Positions 26,279 through 35,984 of a DNA stretch of 64,000 nucleotides are shown here, in pieces (the stretch's first letter is position 1; every line of letters begins with the position of its first letter). The DNA is from Butyrivibrio proteoclasticus P6B7. Lineage in GTDB: Bacteria; Bacillota; Clostridia; Lachnospirales; Lachnospiraceae. The notes beneath the pieces are model-generated. The model did no database searches, was not told the origin of the DNA, and saw only the letters and a list, made by a program, of their open reading frames with translations. The position numbers and the translations under genes are program-made. The stretch lies in the NCBI RefSeq assembly GCF_000622085.1, contig NZ_JHWL01000002.1, forward strand, positions 277,179 through 341,178, written 5' to 3'.

Positions 26279-27157
26279 TTATCTCTTTTTTCTATCGAAG
26301 GATAAAAGCTTAAGCTTTCTTGAAATCTCTGATAATTCAACACCAAGGCTACAGTCAAATACGCCTGAATCTGATTCGATCATGCACTCATTCTCTTTTA
26401 ACAGAGGATCCTCAATGATCTCCATCGTGGTATTTGGTGATGTAATGCAGGCATCTAGTGAATCCTTTGCCTCAATTACTTCGTCGTAGTCATCAGATGA
26501 AACATGAACAATCAGGTCATTTCCTGGCTCTATCCTTGATAAGGTACTCTTAAGAAGATGAAGAATGATTCCCTTATCTTCCCTGAGATCAATATTAAAT
26601 ACATGCTCATAGATCTGGGTAAGCACATCAACCATCTCTGGTTCAAGCTCATCAACAATCTGCTGATACTGCTTTTCCAGGTCCTCTTTTTGAGATTCAA
26701 AATCGGCCTTTAAGGCCTCAGCAGCCTGAACGCCTTCCTGATAGCCCGCATCATAGCCTTCATTACGGCCCTGTTCCATGGCTTCAGCTCTTACTCTGTC
26801 AGCTTCTTCCTGGGCCTGCTGAATGATCATGTCAGCCTGTTCCTGAGCCTGCTGAAGCTTAAGATCCATTTCAGCCTGCATAGCTTCCATGTCAAATTGA
26901 GGGTCAGGAAAAGAGCCCAGCATACTCTGATCCTCAGTAAGCTGCGACAACTGTTCCATGTCGATGCCCGGAACGAACTCATCATCCAGGTTACCGCCTT
27001 CCATGTCGCCCTCTTCAGAAGGAGCCTGTGCTCTCATTCGCTTCATTTCAAGTTCCTGAAAAGCTTCTATTTTTTTTTCAGATAATTCGTTATTATCTAT
27101 GATTCGAGCATCTGTATCATCGAAGCTTACGAATCCTGCTTTGAAAAGATTAGACAA
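26279..27157 (-). CDS. fliH: Flagellar assembly protein FliH
   Basis: This 292-aa protein has a variable acidic N-terminus, a Gln/Glu/Ala-rich helix with small-residue periodicity (about 95-150, QAQEQADMIIQQAQEEADRV-like) and a C-terminal domain of the V-ATPase E-subunit type. FliH regulates FliI. The best start is TTG 27157, overlapping the fliG stop by eight bases with GGAGG about 11 bases upstream. Confidence 0.92.
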   Translation of the reverse strand: MSNLFKAGFVSFDDTDARIIDNNELSEKKIEAFQELEMKRMRAQAPSEEGDMEGGNLDDEFVPGIDMEQLSQLTEDQSMLGSFPDPQFDMEAMQAEMDLKLQQAQEQADMIIQQAQEEADRVRAEAMEQGRNEGYDAGYQEGVQAAEALKADFESQKEDLEKQYQQIVDELEPEMVDVLTQIYEHVFNIDLREDKGIILHLLKSTLSRIEPGNDLIVHVSSDDYDEVIEAKDSLDACITSPNTTMEIIEDPLLKENECMIESDSGVFDCSLGVELSEISRKLKLLSFDRKKR

Positions 27158-28184
27158 CTAGCTCATCACCTCCACCTCTGGAGATTACAATTTCACCAGA
27201 ATCTTCAAGCTTACGGATTACATTTACAATCTTCTGCTGAGCTTCCTCAACATCCTTCATACGTACAGGTCCCATGAAGTCCATATCTTCCTTGATCATG
27301 GCAGCCAGACGCTTTGACAGGTTGTTAAAGATAGCATTAACAACGTTTTCGGTAGCTCCCTTACATGCAAGAGCAAGGTCAGAGTTCTCAACCTCACGCA
27401 GCACTCTCTGGATAGAACGGTCGTCCAGTAGAAGAACGTCCTCGAATACGAACATCTTCTTTCTGATCTCGTCGGCAAGCTCTGGCTCTTCGATTTCCAG
27501 AGTCTCCATGATGTGCTTCTCTGTTGCACGATCTACTGTATTGAGGATTTCTACAACTGCATCTACACCACCAACGATTGTATAATCCTGGTTTACAAGA
27601 GATGAAAGCTTTGATTCTAACACTTTTTCTACTTCCTTTATGGTGTCAGGACTTGTACGGTCCATGGCTGCGATACGCTTAGCAACATCCGCCTGTCTGT
27701 CTGGTGGAATTGCTGAAAGAATAAGGGCACTTTGTGACGGTGACATATAGGACAAAATAAGTGCGATAGTCTGTGGATGCTCGTCCTGAATGAAGGTAAG
27801 GATCTGAGAAGGCTCAGTCTTACGGATAAACTCAAAGGGCTTAACCTGCAAGGATGCAGTAAGCTTACTGATAACATCAAGAGCTTTATCTTCACCAAGG
27901 GCTTTTTCAAGAAGCTCTTTAGCGTAGTTGATACCACCTTCTGCGATGTACTGCTGAGCAAGAAGAACGCCATAGAACTCCTCTAGAACAGCTTCCTTGA
28001 TCTGAGAGGTAACACTTCTGGTGTTAGCAATCTCCAAGGTAAGCTCCTCTATTTCTTCATCCTTAAGATGTTTGAATATAGCTGATGATTTTTCTGGGCC
28101 CAATGCAATCAGAAGGATTGCGGCCTTTTGTGTACCTGTAAATCCCGCGGTTAAGGAATTTTCGGCAGTTGTTTCAACATCCAT
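27150..28184 (-). CDS. fliG: Flagellar motor switch protein FliG
   Basis: The 344-aa protein has the FliG N, middle and C domains: AAILLIALGPEKSSAIFKHL at the start, the EHPQTIALILSYM motif in the middle domain, and a C-terminal torque helix region with charged residues (DDRSIQRVLREVENSDLALA). FliG contacts the stator and transmits torque. ATG 28184 has GGGGG upstream. Confidence 0.97.
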   Translation of the reverse strand: MDVETTAENSLTAGFTGTQKAAILLIALGPEKSSAIFKHLKDEEIEELTLEIANTRSVTSQIKEAVLEEFYGVLLAQQYIAEGGINYAKELLEKALGEDKALDVISKLTASLQVKPFEFIRKTEPSQILTFIQDEHPQTIALILSYMSPSQSALILSAIPPDRQADVAKRIAAMDRTSPDTIKEVEKVLESKLSSLVNQDYTIVGGVDAVVEILNTVDRATEKHIMETLEIEEPELADEIRKKMFVFEDVLLLDDRSIQRVLREVENSDLALACKGATENVVNAIFNNLSKRLAAMIKEDMDFMGPVRMKDVEEAQQKIVNVIRKLEDSGEIVISRGGGDELVV

Positions 28185-28226
28185 ATCTTTTTCCCCCGCA
28201 AAAAATCTTGTCTTATCTAAATAGTA

Positions 28227-29849
28227 TTAACCGTAGTCTTCATTGAGCCAGTTTCTAAGAAGCGTTGCAGCTGCTTCCGGATTCTCATCAACGAACTTCT
28301 CAATAAGCCTCTTAGTTTCAGATCCGGTATCCATCTCAATATCTTCAAGAACAACCTCTTCAGGCTGGGATTCAAGAAGAGACTCAACAGAAAGTGGCTC
28401 TGCCTCAACCTCTTCTTCCTCAACCTTCTTCTTGGTCCACATGCTTCTAACGATGATGAATGCAAGAAGTCCAAGAATTACAAGGATAAGAAGTATCTGT
28501 AAGATATCAGTAAGTGTGATATTGGATCCTGTTTTGTCAAAAAAGATATATTCGGAATAGGCAGCCACTGCTACATTTTCCTGATTGATACCTGTAGCCT
28601 TAGATACTACATTTATAACTTCCTCAGGAACATCAAGCTTAACTGGATCAGTATTTGCTGCTTTGTATTCATCCCATGTCTTATTCTCATTATCAGCAGG
28701 CTTGTAATCCTCTTCCCTCATTACAATGTAATTGATAGCTGTAACTGATATGGAGGACTCATCGTATTTGATTCTGCCAGGCTGATTGGTCTCTGTTGTG
28801 ATCTCCTCGTTAGGAAGATAATCTCTTGATTCCTCAGTAATCGTAGATGAGGAATTCTGTGTATCCTGTGTTACATATGTAGTCTCGTCATCAGCGTTTG
28901 TATCTGTTCCAGGTATTCCGCTGATACCGTTTGTATTCTCTGCATTGTAGACATCTTCATGACTTAGAACACCCTGGGTCTGATCTTCAGCAGGTGTGTA
29001 ATTGTGCTTAACTGTCTCCTTGTTGGAGAAATCAAGAACAAGATTACTAGCAACCTCAATATCATCGTAGAGCTTGGTTCCAAGAAGGACCTTTTTTACC
29101 TCACTCTTTACCAGCTGCTCAGCCTTAGCCTTAACTGTAAGCTGAGTACCAGCTATTCCTGATGTGGTGGTCTCTTCGCTTCCTGAGAAAAGAAGATTTC
29201 CCTTATTATCAAGAATTACGATATTATCGGTATTCTCATTACCGATAGCTACTGCAACAGCCTTAGCAAGGAAAGCTGCATTATCTTCATTAAAGGTAGC
29301 TCCCTCAGCCAGCTGAAGTACGATACTTGCCTTGGCTGATTCCTTATTGCCAATAAGAGTTCCGTCATTATCAGGAATATGAAGCTCAACCCTGGCACTC
29401 TTGATATCATCAAACATGCCAAGGAAATCCTGCTCTAGCCGACTCTCCAGATATAGGACGTATTTCTTTTGCTTATCCGATTCTGTTGTTGAAAAGCTGC
29501 CATCTGTGACATTATCAATACTGTAGGCATAGGACTGAATGTCGTTGGCACCAAGAAGCAGATTGGCATTTGCCTGGTCCTTTTTAAGGACCTTAAATTC
29601 CAATCCGTCATCAGACATTTTGTAATTTATGGAACTAGAATCAAGAAGCTCCTTGATCTCTGAAGCTTCCTTAGTAGAATTGGCGTTAGCCAATAGAATA
29701 TACTGAGGCTGGTTCAAAACTGTAACCAAAATGATGATGGTAATTAGAACCACACCAAAAGCACCGACTATCAAAGTCTTCTGCTTAGCTGTGAACTGAT
29801 TCCACCAGTCGAGAACTTTCTGCCACAAAGCTCTTAATTTCTCAGGCAT
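28227..29849 (-). CDS. fliF: Flagellar MS-ring protein FliF
   Basis: This 540-aa FliF has two membrane helices (about residues 24-44 and 448-468) flanking ring-building motifs and an extracytoplasmic Thr/Asn/Glu-rich loop. The C-terminal cytoplasmic tail ends in the FliG-binding segment (NPEAAATLLRNWLNEDYG). FliF forms the MS ring, on which the switch and export gate assemble. ATG 29849 has GGGAGGGAG upstream. Confidence 0.96.
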   Translation of the reverse strand: MPEKLRALWQKVLDWWNQFTAKQKTLIVGAFGVVLITIIILVTVLNQPQYILLANANSTKEASEIKELLDSSSINYKMSDDGLEFKVLKKDQANANLLLGANDIQSYAYSIDNVTDGSFSTTESDKQKKYVLYLESRLEQDFLGMFDDIKSARVELHIPDNDGTLIGNKESAKASIVLQLAEGATFNEDNAAFLAKAVAVAIGNENTDNIVILDNKGNLLFSGSEETTTSGIAGTQLTVKAKAEQLVKSEVKKVLLGTKLYDDIEVASNLVLDFSNKETVKHNYTPAEDQTQGVLSHEDVYNAENTNGISGIPGTDTNADDETTYVTQDTQNSSSTITEESRDYLPNEEITTETNQPGRIKYDESSISVTAINYIVMREEDYKPADNENKTWDEYKAANTDPVKLDVPEEVINVVSKATGINQENVAVAAYSEYIFFDKTGSNITLTDILQILLILVILGLLAFIIVRSMWTKKKVEEEEVEAEPLSVESLLESQPEEVVLEDIEMDTGSETKRLIEKFVDENPEAAATLLRNWLNEDYG

Positions 29850-29916
29850 ATATTCTCCCTCCCCATAATAAGAAAATCCCTAATCTTGTGAAAAGAACTA
29901 TTTAAAAACACACTTA

Positions 29917-30261
29917 TCAGATCTGCATCTGTATAATTTCCCTATATGCTGCAAGAGCCCTATCTCTTACTGCAACTGTATACTGAAGAGCTGTCTGTGC
30001 CTTTTGAAGTGCTACAGAAAGATCATGAGTGTTATCGGTCTCTCCCAAGGCCCATTTGATCTCTTCATTTTCTGCATCTGACAGATATGCGTTTGTAGTG
30101 TTAATATTCTCTACTGCTTTTCCAAAGATCATCTTGAAGGATTCGTCATTGCCAGGAGACTGGTCTCCAAGCACGTTAAAGACAGTGCTATTCTTACGCT
30201 CTGCCTCTTTTATAACCCCTGATGAAACTAATCGTAATTGTGAAATATCAAGAGAAGCCAT
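29917..30261 (-). CDS. fliE: Flagellar hook-basal body protein FliE
   Basis: The 114-aa protein has the FliE pattern, ending in the conserved helix DLSVALQKAQTALQYTVAVRDRALAAYREI. FliE joins the MS ring to the rod. ATG 30261 follows GGAGGG by six bases. It lies between flgC and fliF as usual. Confidence 0.95.
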   Translation of the reverse strand: MASLDISQLRLVSSGVIKEAERKNSTVFNVLGDQSPGNDESFKMIFGKAVENINTTNAYLSDAENEEIKWALGETDNTHDLSVALQKAQTALQYTVAVRDRALAAYREIIQMQI

Positions 30262-30288
30262 TTATCACCCTCCATACTAAACTAATCA

Positions 30289-30738
30289 TCAGCCACCGCT
30301 ACCTAGCTCAAGCCCCTTTGTAGCAATGTTCTTGCTGGCATTAAAAGCCGTTGCATTAGCTTCATATGACCTACTGGCGTCAATAAGGTTGGTCATCTCA
30401 GTGACTGTATTGACGTTTGGATAGGTTACATATCCATTAGCATCCGCATCTGGATGTGAAGGATCATAAACGATGTTCATCTGTGTCCAGGTATCATCCC
30501 TTACAGATGAAACTTTCACCCCTCGTCCTGAATAATGATCAAGACGTTCATTAAGTATCCTTGAAAACGGTGTCTGAGTCCCCTTCTCAGTAAATGTAAC
30601 AACCTTACGAACATAAGGTGTTCCATCGGCCGTTCTTGTGGTATTAGTATTAGCAATATTCTCAGAGATAATATCCATTCTGAATCTCTGAGCTGTCATT
30701 CCTGAAGAGTTAATGTTAAAAGAATCAAATATGCTCAT
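30289..30738 (-). CDS. flgC: Flagellar proximal rod protein FlgC
   Basis: This 149-aa protein carries the rod/hook N-terminal motif (GMTAQRFRMDIISENIANTNT) and the C-terminal FlgC segment (NTVTEMTNLIDASRSYEANATAFNASK). It is a rod subunit exported early. It follows flgB by 15 bases. Confidence 0.96.
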   Translation of the reverse strand: MSIFDSFNINSSGMTAQRFRMDIISENIANTNTTRTADGTPYVRKVVTFTEKGTQTPFSRILNERLDHYSGRGVKVSSVRDDTWTQMNIVYDPSHPDADANGYVTYPNVNTVTEMTNLIDASRSYEANATAFNASKNIATKGLELGSGG

Positions 30739-30753
30739 AGAAAACCTCCATCA

Positions 30754-31146
30754 TCAGGACTTCATAACTGATTGCAGATTAGAAAACTCTGTTCTCATGG
30801 AAGCCATAAGTCCCTGATACTTGAGCTGGTTAGCTGCAAGTGTAACGTTCTCTGTGTCTATATCAACATTATTCTTATCTGTTCTATAAGAAAAATTAGA
30901 ATAATCATTGATGACTCTGGGCTTTAAATTCTTGTACTTCAAAGATCCAACCTTGGCATCCATAGATTTATATCTTGAATTACCCAGGGCTCTTTCAAGC
31001 TCGTCTTCAAAGTTAACATCCTGTCTCTTATATCCAGGAGTGTCCACATTGGCAATATTGTTAGCGATAACTTCGTTGCGGATCCAGGATGCATCAGCGG
31101 CCTTATCTAGTACGTTTATGTAGTCAAAGGCATTACTATTTATCAT
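30754..31146 (-). CDS. flgB: Flagellar proximal rod protein FlgB, first gene of the operon
   Basis: The 130-aa protein has the family N-terminal motif (RNEVIANNIANVDTPGYKRQDVNFE) and a C-terminal helix with QLKYQGLMASMRTEF. ATG 31146 has a consensus AGGAGG seven bases upstream. It is the first gene of the fla/che operon, next to codY as in Bacillus and many clostridia. Confidence 0.96.
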   Translation of the reverse strand: MINSNAFDYINVLDKAADASWIRNEVIANNIANVDTPGYKRQDVNFEDELERALGNSRYKSMDAKVGSLKYKNLKPRVINDYSNFSYRTDKNNVDIDTENVTLAANQLKYQGLMASMRTEFSNLQSVMKS

Positions 31147-31201
31147 CAGAACCTCCTAAAATCAAGGACAAACGATGGACACATTAATGCTATTATTATT
31201 A

Positions 31202-31230
31202 ATAATAAAATTTTTTTGTGCAAAATACAA
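31202..31230 (-). promoter_or_regulatory. Probable sigmaA promoter of the fla/che operon
   Basis: On the minus strand TTGTAT (31225-31230) and TATTAT (31202-31207) are separated by exactly 17 nt, in the only free region between the codY terminator and flgB. It predicts a leader of roughly 50 nt. No sigma28 element was seen here. Confidence 0.55.
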
Positions 31231-31287
31231 GAGAAATATACTTGATATTGTGTTAGCTAGGCTTTTAAAATACAATATCTACACAAA

Positions 31288-31317
31288 AAGGGATTTATCA
31301 TTTAAGATAAATCCCTT
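31288..31317 (-). terminator. Rho-independent terminator of codY
   Basis: A perfect 12-bp inverted repeat (AAGGGATTTATC, 6-nt loop, GATAAATCCCTT) followed by TTT on the minus strand lies 63 bases beyond the codY stop. It separates codY from the flagellar operon. Confidence 0.85.
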
Positions 31318-31379
31318 ATCTAATGTCCATCCATGCTATATCGGTTTAACAATAATTTGTTTAATATAGTATCGGCTGA

Positions 31380-32159
31380 TTAGATTTCCTGCTTTAGCTT
31401 CTTGATTTCGCTAAAGACAACATCATTTGTAACTTTTATGTATGTTCCCTTCATTCCTGAAGATCTTGATTCGATTACTCCTGCGCTTTCAAATTTACGA
31501 AGGGCATTTACGATAACACTTCTTGTGATACCAACCCTGTCGGCAATCTTACTTGCCACCAGAACCCCTTCCATTCCATCCAGCTCATCGAAGATGTGGA
31601 TGATAGCCTGCATCTCTGAGAAGCTTAAGGTTCCGATTGCTGATTTAACAACCGCAAGCTTTCTGCTCTCCTCGGCATTCTCTTCGGTTACAGCTCTTAG
31701 CATTTCAAGTCCTACAACAGTGGTTCCATATTCGCAAAGGATAATGTCATCAATATCGTAAGGCTGATCTGTCTTGTAAATGAATAAAGTACCAAGTCTC
31801 TCTCCAGCAATATCAATAGGTGTTATGATGCATTGGAACTTGCTTGTATCAATACTCTCAAATCCAAGAGTTGCAAGGTTAACATTCTCTTTTGTTGAGA
31901 GAATTGTAAGTAGTCTTTCATTAAGCAATGGGTCGATAAAAGAGCCTACATTATCAACAAGGAGACTGCTAAGAGAGTCTACATTAGGGCTTTCTCCAAT
32001 GCCAAGGACTTTTCCCTTCTTACTGATAACAAACATATTTGAAGATAAGATATCACATAAAACTCGGCAAATATCATTAAAAACAACCTTGCCGGAATTA
32101 CTGGTGTGGAGCAATTTACCAATCTTACGGGTTTTATCTAGTAGTTGAACACTACTCAT
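31380..32159 (-). CDS. codY: GTP-sensing global regulator CodY
   Basis: This 259-aa protein has the CodY layout: an N-terminal GAF domain that binds branched-chain amino acids (about 1-155) and a C-terminal winged helix (ASKIADRVGITRSVIVNALRKFESAGVIESRS). It represses nutrient-limitation genes, and in Bacillus also the flagellin and fla/che promoters. It lies upstream of flgB and downstream of topA, the ancestral Firmicute arrangement. The ATG at 32159 follows AAGGAG. Confidence 0.97.
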   Translation of the reverse strand: MSSVQLLDKTRKIGKLLHTSNSGKVVFNDICRVLCDILSSNMFVISKKGKVLGIGESPNVDSLSSLLVDNVGSFIDPLLNERLLTILSTKENVNLATLGFESIDTSKFQCIITPIDIAGERLGTLFIYKTDQPYDIDDIILCEYGTTVVGLEMLRAVTEENAEESRKLAVVKSAIGTLSFSEMQAIIHIFDELDGMEGVLVASKIADRVGITRSVIVNALRKFESAGVIESRSSGMKGTYIKVTNDVVFSEIKKLKQEI

Positions 32160-32257
32160 CGCTCATCTCCTTTAAATGTTATTTCCCAATTAGCTAAAAT
32201 ATTAACGTTTTTGCGTTTATATTTCCACTACGCTATTTGTATCATATCATAAAAAAA

Positions 32258-32284
32258 TAGGCGCTTCAAACCTTAAAGCGCCTA
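32258..32284 (-). terminator. Rho-independent terminator between topA and codY
   Basis: A 9-bp stem TAGGCGCTT / AAGCGCCTA is followed on the minus strand by TTTTTTT. It lies 77 bases past the topA stop, so codY is transcribed from its own promoter within 32160-32257, where I see no clear -35/-10 pair. Confidence 0.88.
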
Positions 32285-32360
32285 CAATGATTAAAAAAAG
32301 CTAAAGTATTCTGAAAATTTGTATGATATAAAACAAACTTCTGATTTTTGAATTATTCAG

Positions 32361-34460
32361 TTATTTGAGTTCATCTTTGCCGCAGACAAATCCGCACTCC
32401 TGGTTGCTGCAGGCAAGCTTGTTACTCTTAGATAACATGATGCTTCCGCACTTAGGACACTTCTTGTCCACAGGCTTCTGCCATGTCATGAAGTCACACT
32501 CTGGATTACCGATACATCCGTAGTAGATTCTACCCTTTCTTGTGCGCTTCATTACGATATCCTTACCACACTTAGGACAGGAAACACCGATCTTCTCAAA
32601 GTAAGGCTTAGTGTTCTTACACTCAGGGAAACCAGGACAAGCAAGGAACTTACCGTGAGGACCATACTTAATTACCATATTTCTTCCGCAAACATCGCAG
32701 ATCTCATCAGTAACTTCATCCTGAACCTGAATCTTCTCCATCTCTTTCTCAGCATCCTTAACTGCCTTATCAAGATCTGGATAGAAGTTCTCAATTACTG
32801 TCTTCCATTTAACTGTACCCTCAGCAATTCCATCGAGAAGTGCTTCCATGTTGGATGTAAAGTTAACATCAACAATCTGAGGGAATGCATCATTCATCAT
32901 CTTGTTAACAGCCTGGCCAAGCTCTGTTATAAAAAGAGATTTGTTCTCTTTGGTAATGTAATGTCTTGCCATGATTGTAGAAATTGTAGGCGCATATGTA
33001 CTTGGTCTGCCAATTCCCAATGCTTCAAGATCATGAACCAAAGATGCCTCAGTATAGTGAGGTGCTGGCTGTGTGAAGTGCTGTGCAAAATCAAAGCTGT
33101 CAAAGGAAAGCTTAGTATTTGTATCAAGCTTCTTGGTTATTTCATTCTTCTCAACCTTGTCATCTTCATCAGTATAGACATTAAGGAAACCGTCAAATAC
33201 TGTCTTGGATGCAGCTACTGTAAAGCGGTGTTCACCAGCATCGATCTTAACTGATGTTGTCTCGTACTTGGCAGCAGCCATTCTGCTTGCCATGAATCTT
33301 CTCCAAATGAGCTGATAGAGTCTAAACTGATCTCTTGAAAGATACTCTTTAACAGCTACAGGAGTGTTGTCTACAACTGTTGGTCTGATAGCTTCGTGAG
33401 CATCCTGAATCTTGCCCTCAGACTTCTTAGTGCTAGCGCCCTCTGCAAGATACTTGTCACCAAAGTTGTTCTTAATATATTCGTTAGCTGAAGCAACAGC
33501 CTCATCTGATACTCTTGTAGAATCGGTACGAAGGTATGTAATAAGACCAACTGTACCCTGCTTACCAAGCTCGATTCCTTCGTAAAGCTGCTGAGCAACT
33601 CTCATTGTCTTCTGTGTTGAGAAGTTAAGAGCCTTGGAAGCTTCCTGCTGAAGTGTTGATGTTGTGAAAGGAAGTGGAGCCTTCTTGGTTCTCTCGCCCT
33701 TCTTAACATCAGATACTACGAAATTCTTACCCTTAAGGGAAGCGCAGATCTTATCAAGTTCTTCTTTAGAAGATATTTCTTTTTTATCATTACCAACACC
33801 ATAGTAATGAGCGATAAGAGGCTTCTTCTCGCCTTCTGGAAGGAGCTTAACATCAAGACTCCAGTACTCTGTTGGAATGAATGAATCGATCTCTTCCTCT
33901 CTGTCTGCAATGATACGAAGCGCTACAGACTGAACTCGACCAGCTGAGAGACCTCTTTTGATCTTATTCCAGAGAAGTGGAGAAATGCTGTAACCAACCA
34001 TTCTGTCAAGAACACGTCTAGCCTGCTGAGCATCAACAAGATTCATATCGATATCTCTAGGATGCTTCATAGCCTCTTTTACGGCGTTCTTGGTAATCTC
34101 ATTAAATGTAACTCTCTGAACTTTGGCATCAGCCTCGTTAAGCTTAAGTGCTGATACAAGATGCCAGCTGATAGCCTCACCCTCACGATCCGGGTCGGTT
34201 GCGAGATACACTTTGTCAGCCTTCTTAACCTGTTTACGAAGCTGTGCAAGAATATCTCCCTTTCCTCTAATTGTTATGTACTTAGGTTCGAAATCATGCT
34301 CGATATCAACTCCCATGCTACTGCGTGGAAGGTCTCTTACATGACCATTTGAAGCCGCTACTTCGTAGCCAGAACCCAAGAATTTCTTAATAGCCTTGAC
34401 CTTAGTAGGTGACTCCACTATAAGAAGTGAATTGGAACTCTTAGTTTTACTTGTTGCCAT
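32361..34460 (-). CDS. topA: DNA topoisomerase I
   Basis: The 699-aa type IA topoisomerase relaxes negative supercoils. It has the Toprim domain at the start (LLIVESPTKVKAIKKFLG, DPDREGEAISWHL), the active-site tyrosine Y309 (GLITYLRTDSTR) and three C-terminal zinc ribbons of the CxxC...CxnC type (CDVCG, CPKCGK, CPKCGS), all with four cysteines. ATG 34460 is preceded by GAGGGG. Confidence 0.98.
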   Translation of the reverse strand: MATSKTKSSNSLLIVESPTKVKAIKKFLGSGYEVAASNGHVRDLPRSSMGVDIEHDFEPKYITIRGKGDILAQLRKQVKKADKVYLATDPDREGEAISWHLVSALKLNEADAKVQRVTFNEITKNAVKEAMKHPRDIDMNLVDAQQARRVLDRMVGYSISPLLWNKIKRGLSAGRVQSVALRIIADREEEIDSFIPTEYWSLDVKLLPEGEKKPLIAHYYGVGNDKKEISSKEELDKICASLKGKNFVVSDVKKGERTKKAPLPFTTSTLQQEASKALNFSTQKTMRVAQQLYEGIELGKQGTVGLITYLRTDSTRVSDEAVASANEYIKNNFGDKYLAEGASTKKSEGKIQDAHEAIRPTVVDNTPVAVKEYLSRDQFRLYQLIWRRFMASRMAAAKYETTSVKIDAGEHRFTVAASKTVFDGFLNVYTDEDDKVEKNEITKKLDTNTKLSFDSFDFAQHFTQPAPHYTEASLVHDLEALGIGRPSTYAPTISTIMARHYITKENKSLFITELGQAVNKMMNDAFPQIVDVNFTSNMEALLDGIAEGTVKWKTVIENFYPDLDKAVKDAEKEMEKIQVQDEVTDEICDVCGRNMVIKYGPHGKFLACPGFPECKNTKPYFEKIGVSCPKCGKDIVMKRTRKGRIYYGCIGNPECDFMTWQKPVDKKCPKCGSIMLSKSNKLACSNQECGFVCGKDELK

Positions 34461-34507
34461 TTACAAACAAACCCCTCATTTTAATTATTCTAAACATCAC
34501 TTTCTTA

Positions 34508-34536
34508 TTAATATACATTTTTAAAGTTTTCGTCAA
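34508..34536 (-). promoter_or_regulatory. SigmaA promoter of topA
   Basis: TTGACG (34531-34536) and TATTAA (34508-34513) on the minus strand are 17 nt apart and about 50 nt upstream of the topA start. No terminator for the upstream GGDEF gene was found in this 127-nt gap. Confidence 0.6.
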
Positions 34537-34587
34537 CCCCTTAAAATACAGACTATTTAGCTTTAACATACTTATACGATTAAGTTG

Positions 34588-35739
34588 TCAAGCCATATGA
34601 CGCCTATCCTCCAAATGGTGTCTGAGTTTTTCCTCATACATGAGCTTATCGATATATTCCTGGAAATCCTTAACCTTCATGCCACTGTTATTGTCATAAA
34701 CAGCAAAGCCAGTACTGATGGAAAGATCCATTTTCCCCTTATTGCTCCAATCGATACCAGCTACGGAATCCTTGATATTCCCAAGTCTTCTTGAAAGCTC
34801 TTTGTTATCGTTGATATTGGTTATAATACAGAATTCATCTCCTCCGAATCGTCCAATGATATCGCCCTTATCAAAGGAATTGATAAGTACGTCTGCGATA
34901 CACTCAAGAACCTCATCTCCTGCCTTGTGTCCGAACTTATCATTGATGGACTTAAAGTAATCAACGTCGATCATTACAGCTGAGAAGGCCTTGTCCTTGC
35001 TATCATGGATGGCATTCTTCATAGCAAGATCAATTCCGCGCCTGTTTGTGATGCCAGTAAGGTAATCAATATTGATATCTCTTCTCTGCACATAGATAAG
35101 AAGAACCATGCAAGCAAATACAGTAGCTGCGTATTCAAGATTGATATTAAATACTGTTACCTGTAAAAGTCCGCCCACACCAACGATAAAAGGGAACATC
35201 ATGATAGGAAGTCTGTAGCTGCTGATAATATGGCTTCTGAAAAGAAATACATAAAGCATTACAAGAACGCAAATAGCCACATGTAAAAGGCCTCTGAGCA
35301 AGTATAAGCTTCCTCTGTAATAACTTGTGCCTTCGTAGTAAAAGAACCATTTAAGCCCGAAAATTGATGAAATAGCTACAAGTGCAAGATTTAATCCCGC
35401 ATAGATCGTTATTGGAATCATAAATAAGCTTCTTTTTTGTTTATCAATCTGATTTGTATAGCAATCAATGTATTTAATTGTAAATAAAAAGCCAAATGGA
35501 TCAAAGGCAAAAACCACAAATGAGCTAAATTTAGCCAGCCATAATCCACTGTCTCCAAGGCTCTTTCCCAGTTCACCAAGAGCAGAACTTCCAACCAGAA
35601 AAGCAACCAAAGTTACCAGCTTTATGAATGCAATATTTGATTGTGATTTTTTGTCATTTTCTTGAAATAGCAGAAGCAAAATTGCCAAGAAAAATGTGTA
35701 GATATCCAGAACCAGTCCGCCATTTGACATTAACCCCAT
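34588..35739 (-). CDS. Membrane diguanylate cyclase (GGDEF)
   Basis: This 383-aa protein has about eight N-terminal membrane helices (residues about 5-215, a 7TM-type sensor region) and a C-terminal GGDEF domain that makes c-di-GMP from two GTP. The active-site motif GGDEF is intact at residues 299-303. The product-inhibition I-site (RxxD) position reads DKGD at 290-293, so feedback inhibition is probably lost. There is no EAL domain. With YcgR in the flagellar operon it suggests c-di-GMP control of motility. The signal sensed is unknown. Confidence 0.92.
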   Translation of the reverse strand: MGLMSNGGLVLDIYTFFLAILLLLFQENDKKSQSNIAFIKLVTLVAFLVGSSALGELGKSLGDSGLWLAKFSSFVVFAFDPFGFLFTIKYIDCYTNQIDKQKRSLFMIPITIYAGLNLALVAISSIFGLKWFFYYEGTSYYRGSLYLLRGLLHVAICVLVMLYVFLFRSHIISSYRLPIMMFPFIVGVGGLLQVTVFNINLEYAATVFACMVLLIYVQRRDINIDYLTGITNRRGIDLAMKNAIHDSKDKAFSAVMIDVDYFKSINDKFGHKAGDEVLECIADVLINSFDKGDIIGRFGGDEFCIITNINDNKELSRRLGNIKDSVAGIDWSNKGKMDLSISTGFAVYDNNSGMKVKDFQEYIDKLMYEEKLRHHLEDRRHMA

Positions 35740-35859
35740 TCGCTCACCCCTTCATATCTTTAGTAAAAAATCAACCTACCCAAACAATTAAAAATGCCTT
35801 GGAATATTTTTACTACATCCGAAAAAATATATCAATATGTCGTTTTGCTTTAACAAAAT

Positions 35860-35896
35860 AAAGTGGCCAGAAGGTATCAACCTTTCGACCACTTTA
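35860..35896 (-). terminator. Terminator of the DUF5692-hypB-hypA-oxidoreductase operon
   Basis: A long stem AAAGTGGTCGAAAGG / CCTTCTGGCCACTTT (few mismatches, 6-nt loop) is followed by ATTTTGTTTT on the minus strand, about 90 bases beyond the oxidoreductase stop. Confidence 0.8.
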
Positions 35897-35984
35897 TGGT
35901 TTATTTATAAAATTTGTATAAACTAAATTAGCATTTATCGTTAATTAATCTTAGTTTATATTAAGAAATAATATGAAGTAAATA

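Noticed and set aside
32655..33254. 199-codon plus-strand frame opposite topA
   Set aside because: It lies fully within topA on the other strand and has Cys/Ile-rich low-quality sequence typical of an antisense shadow.
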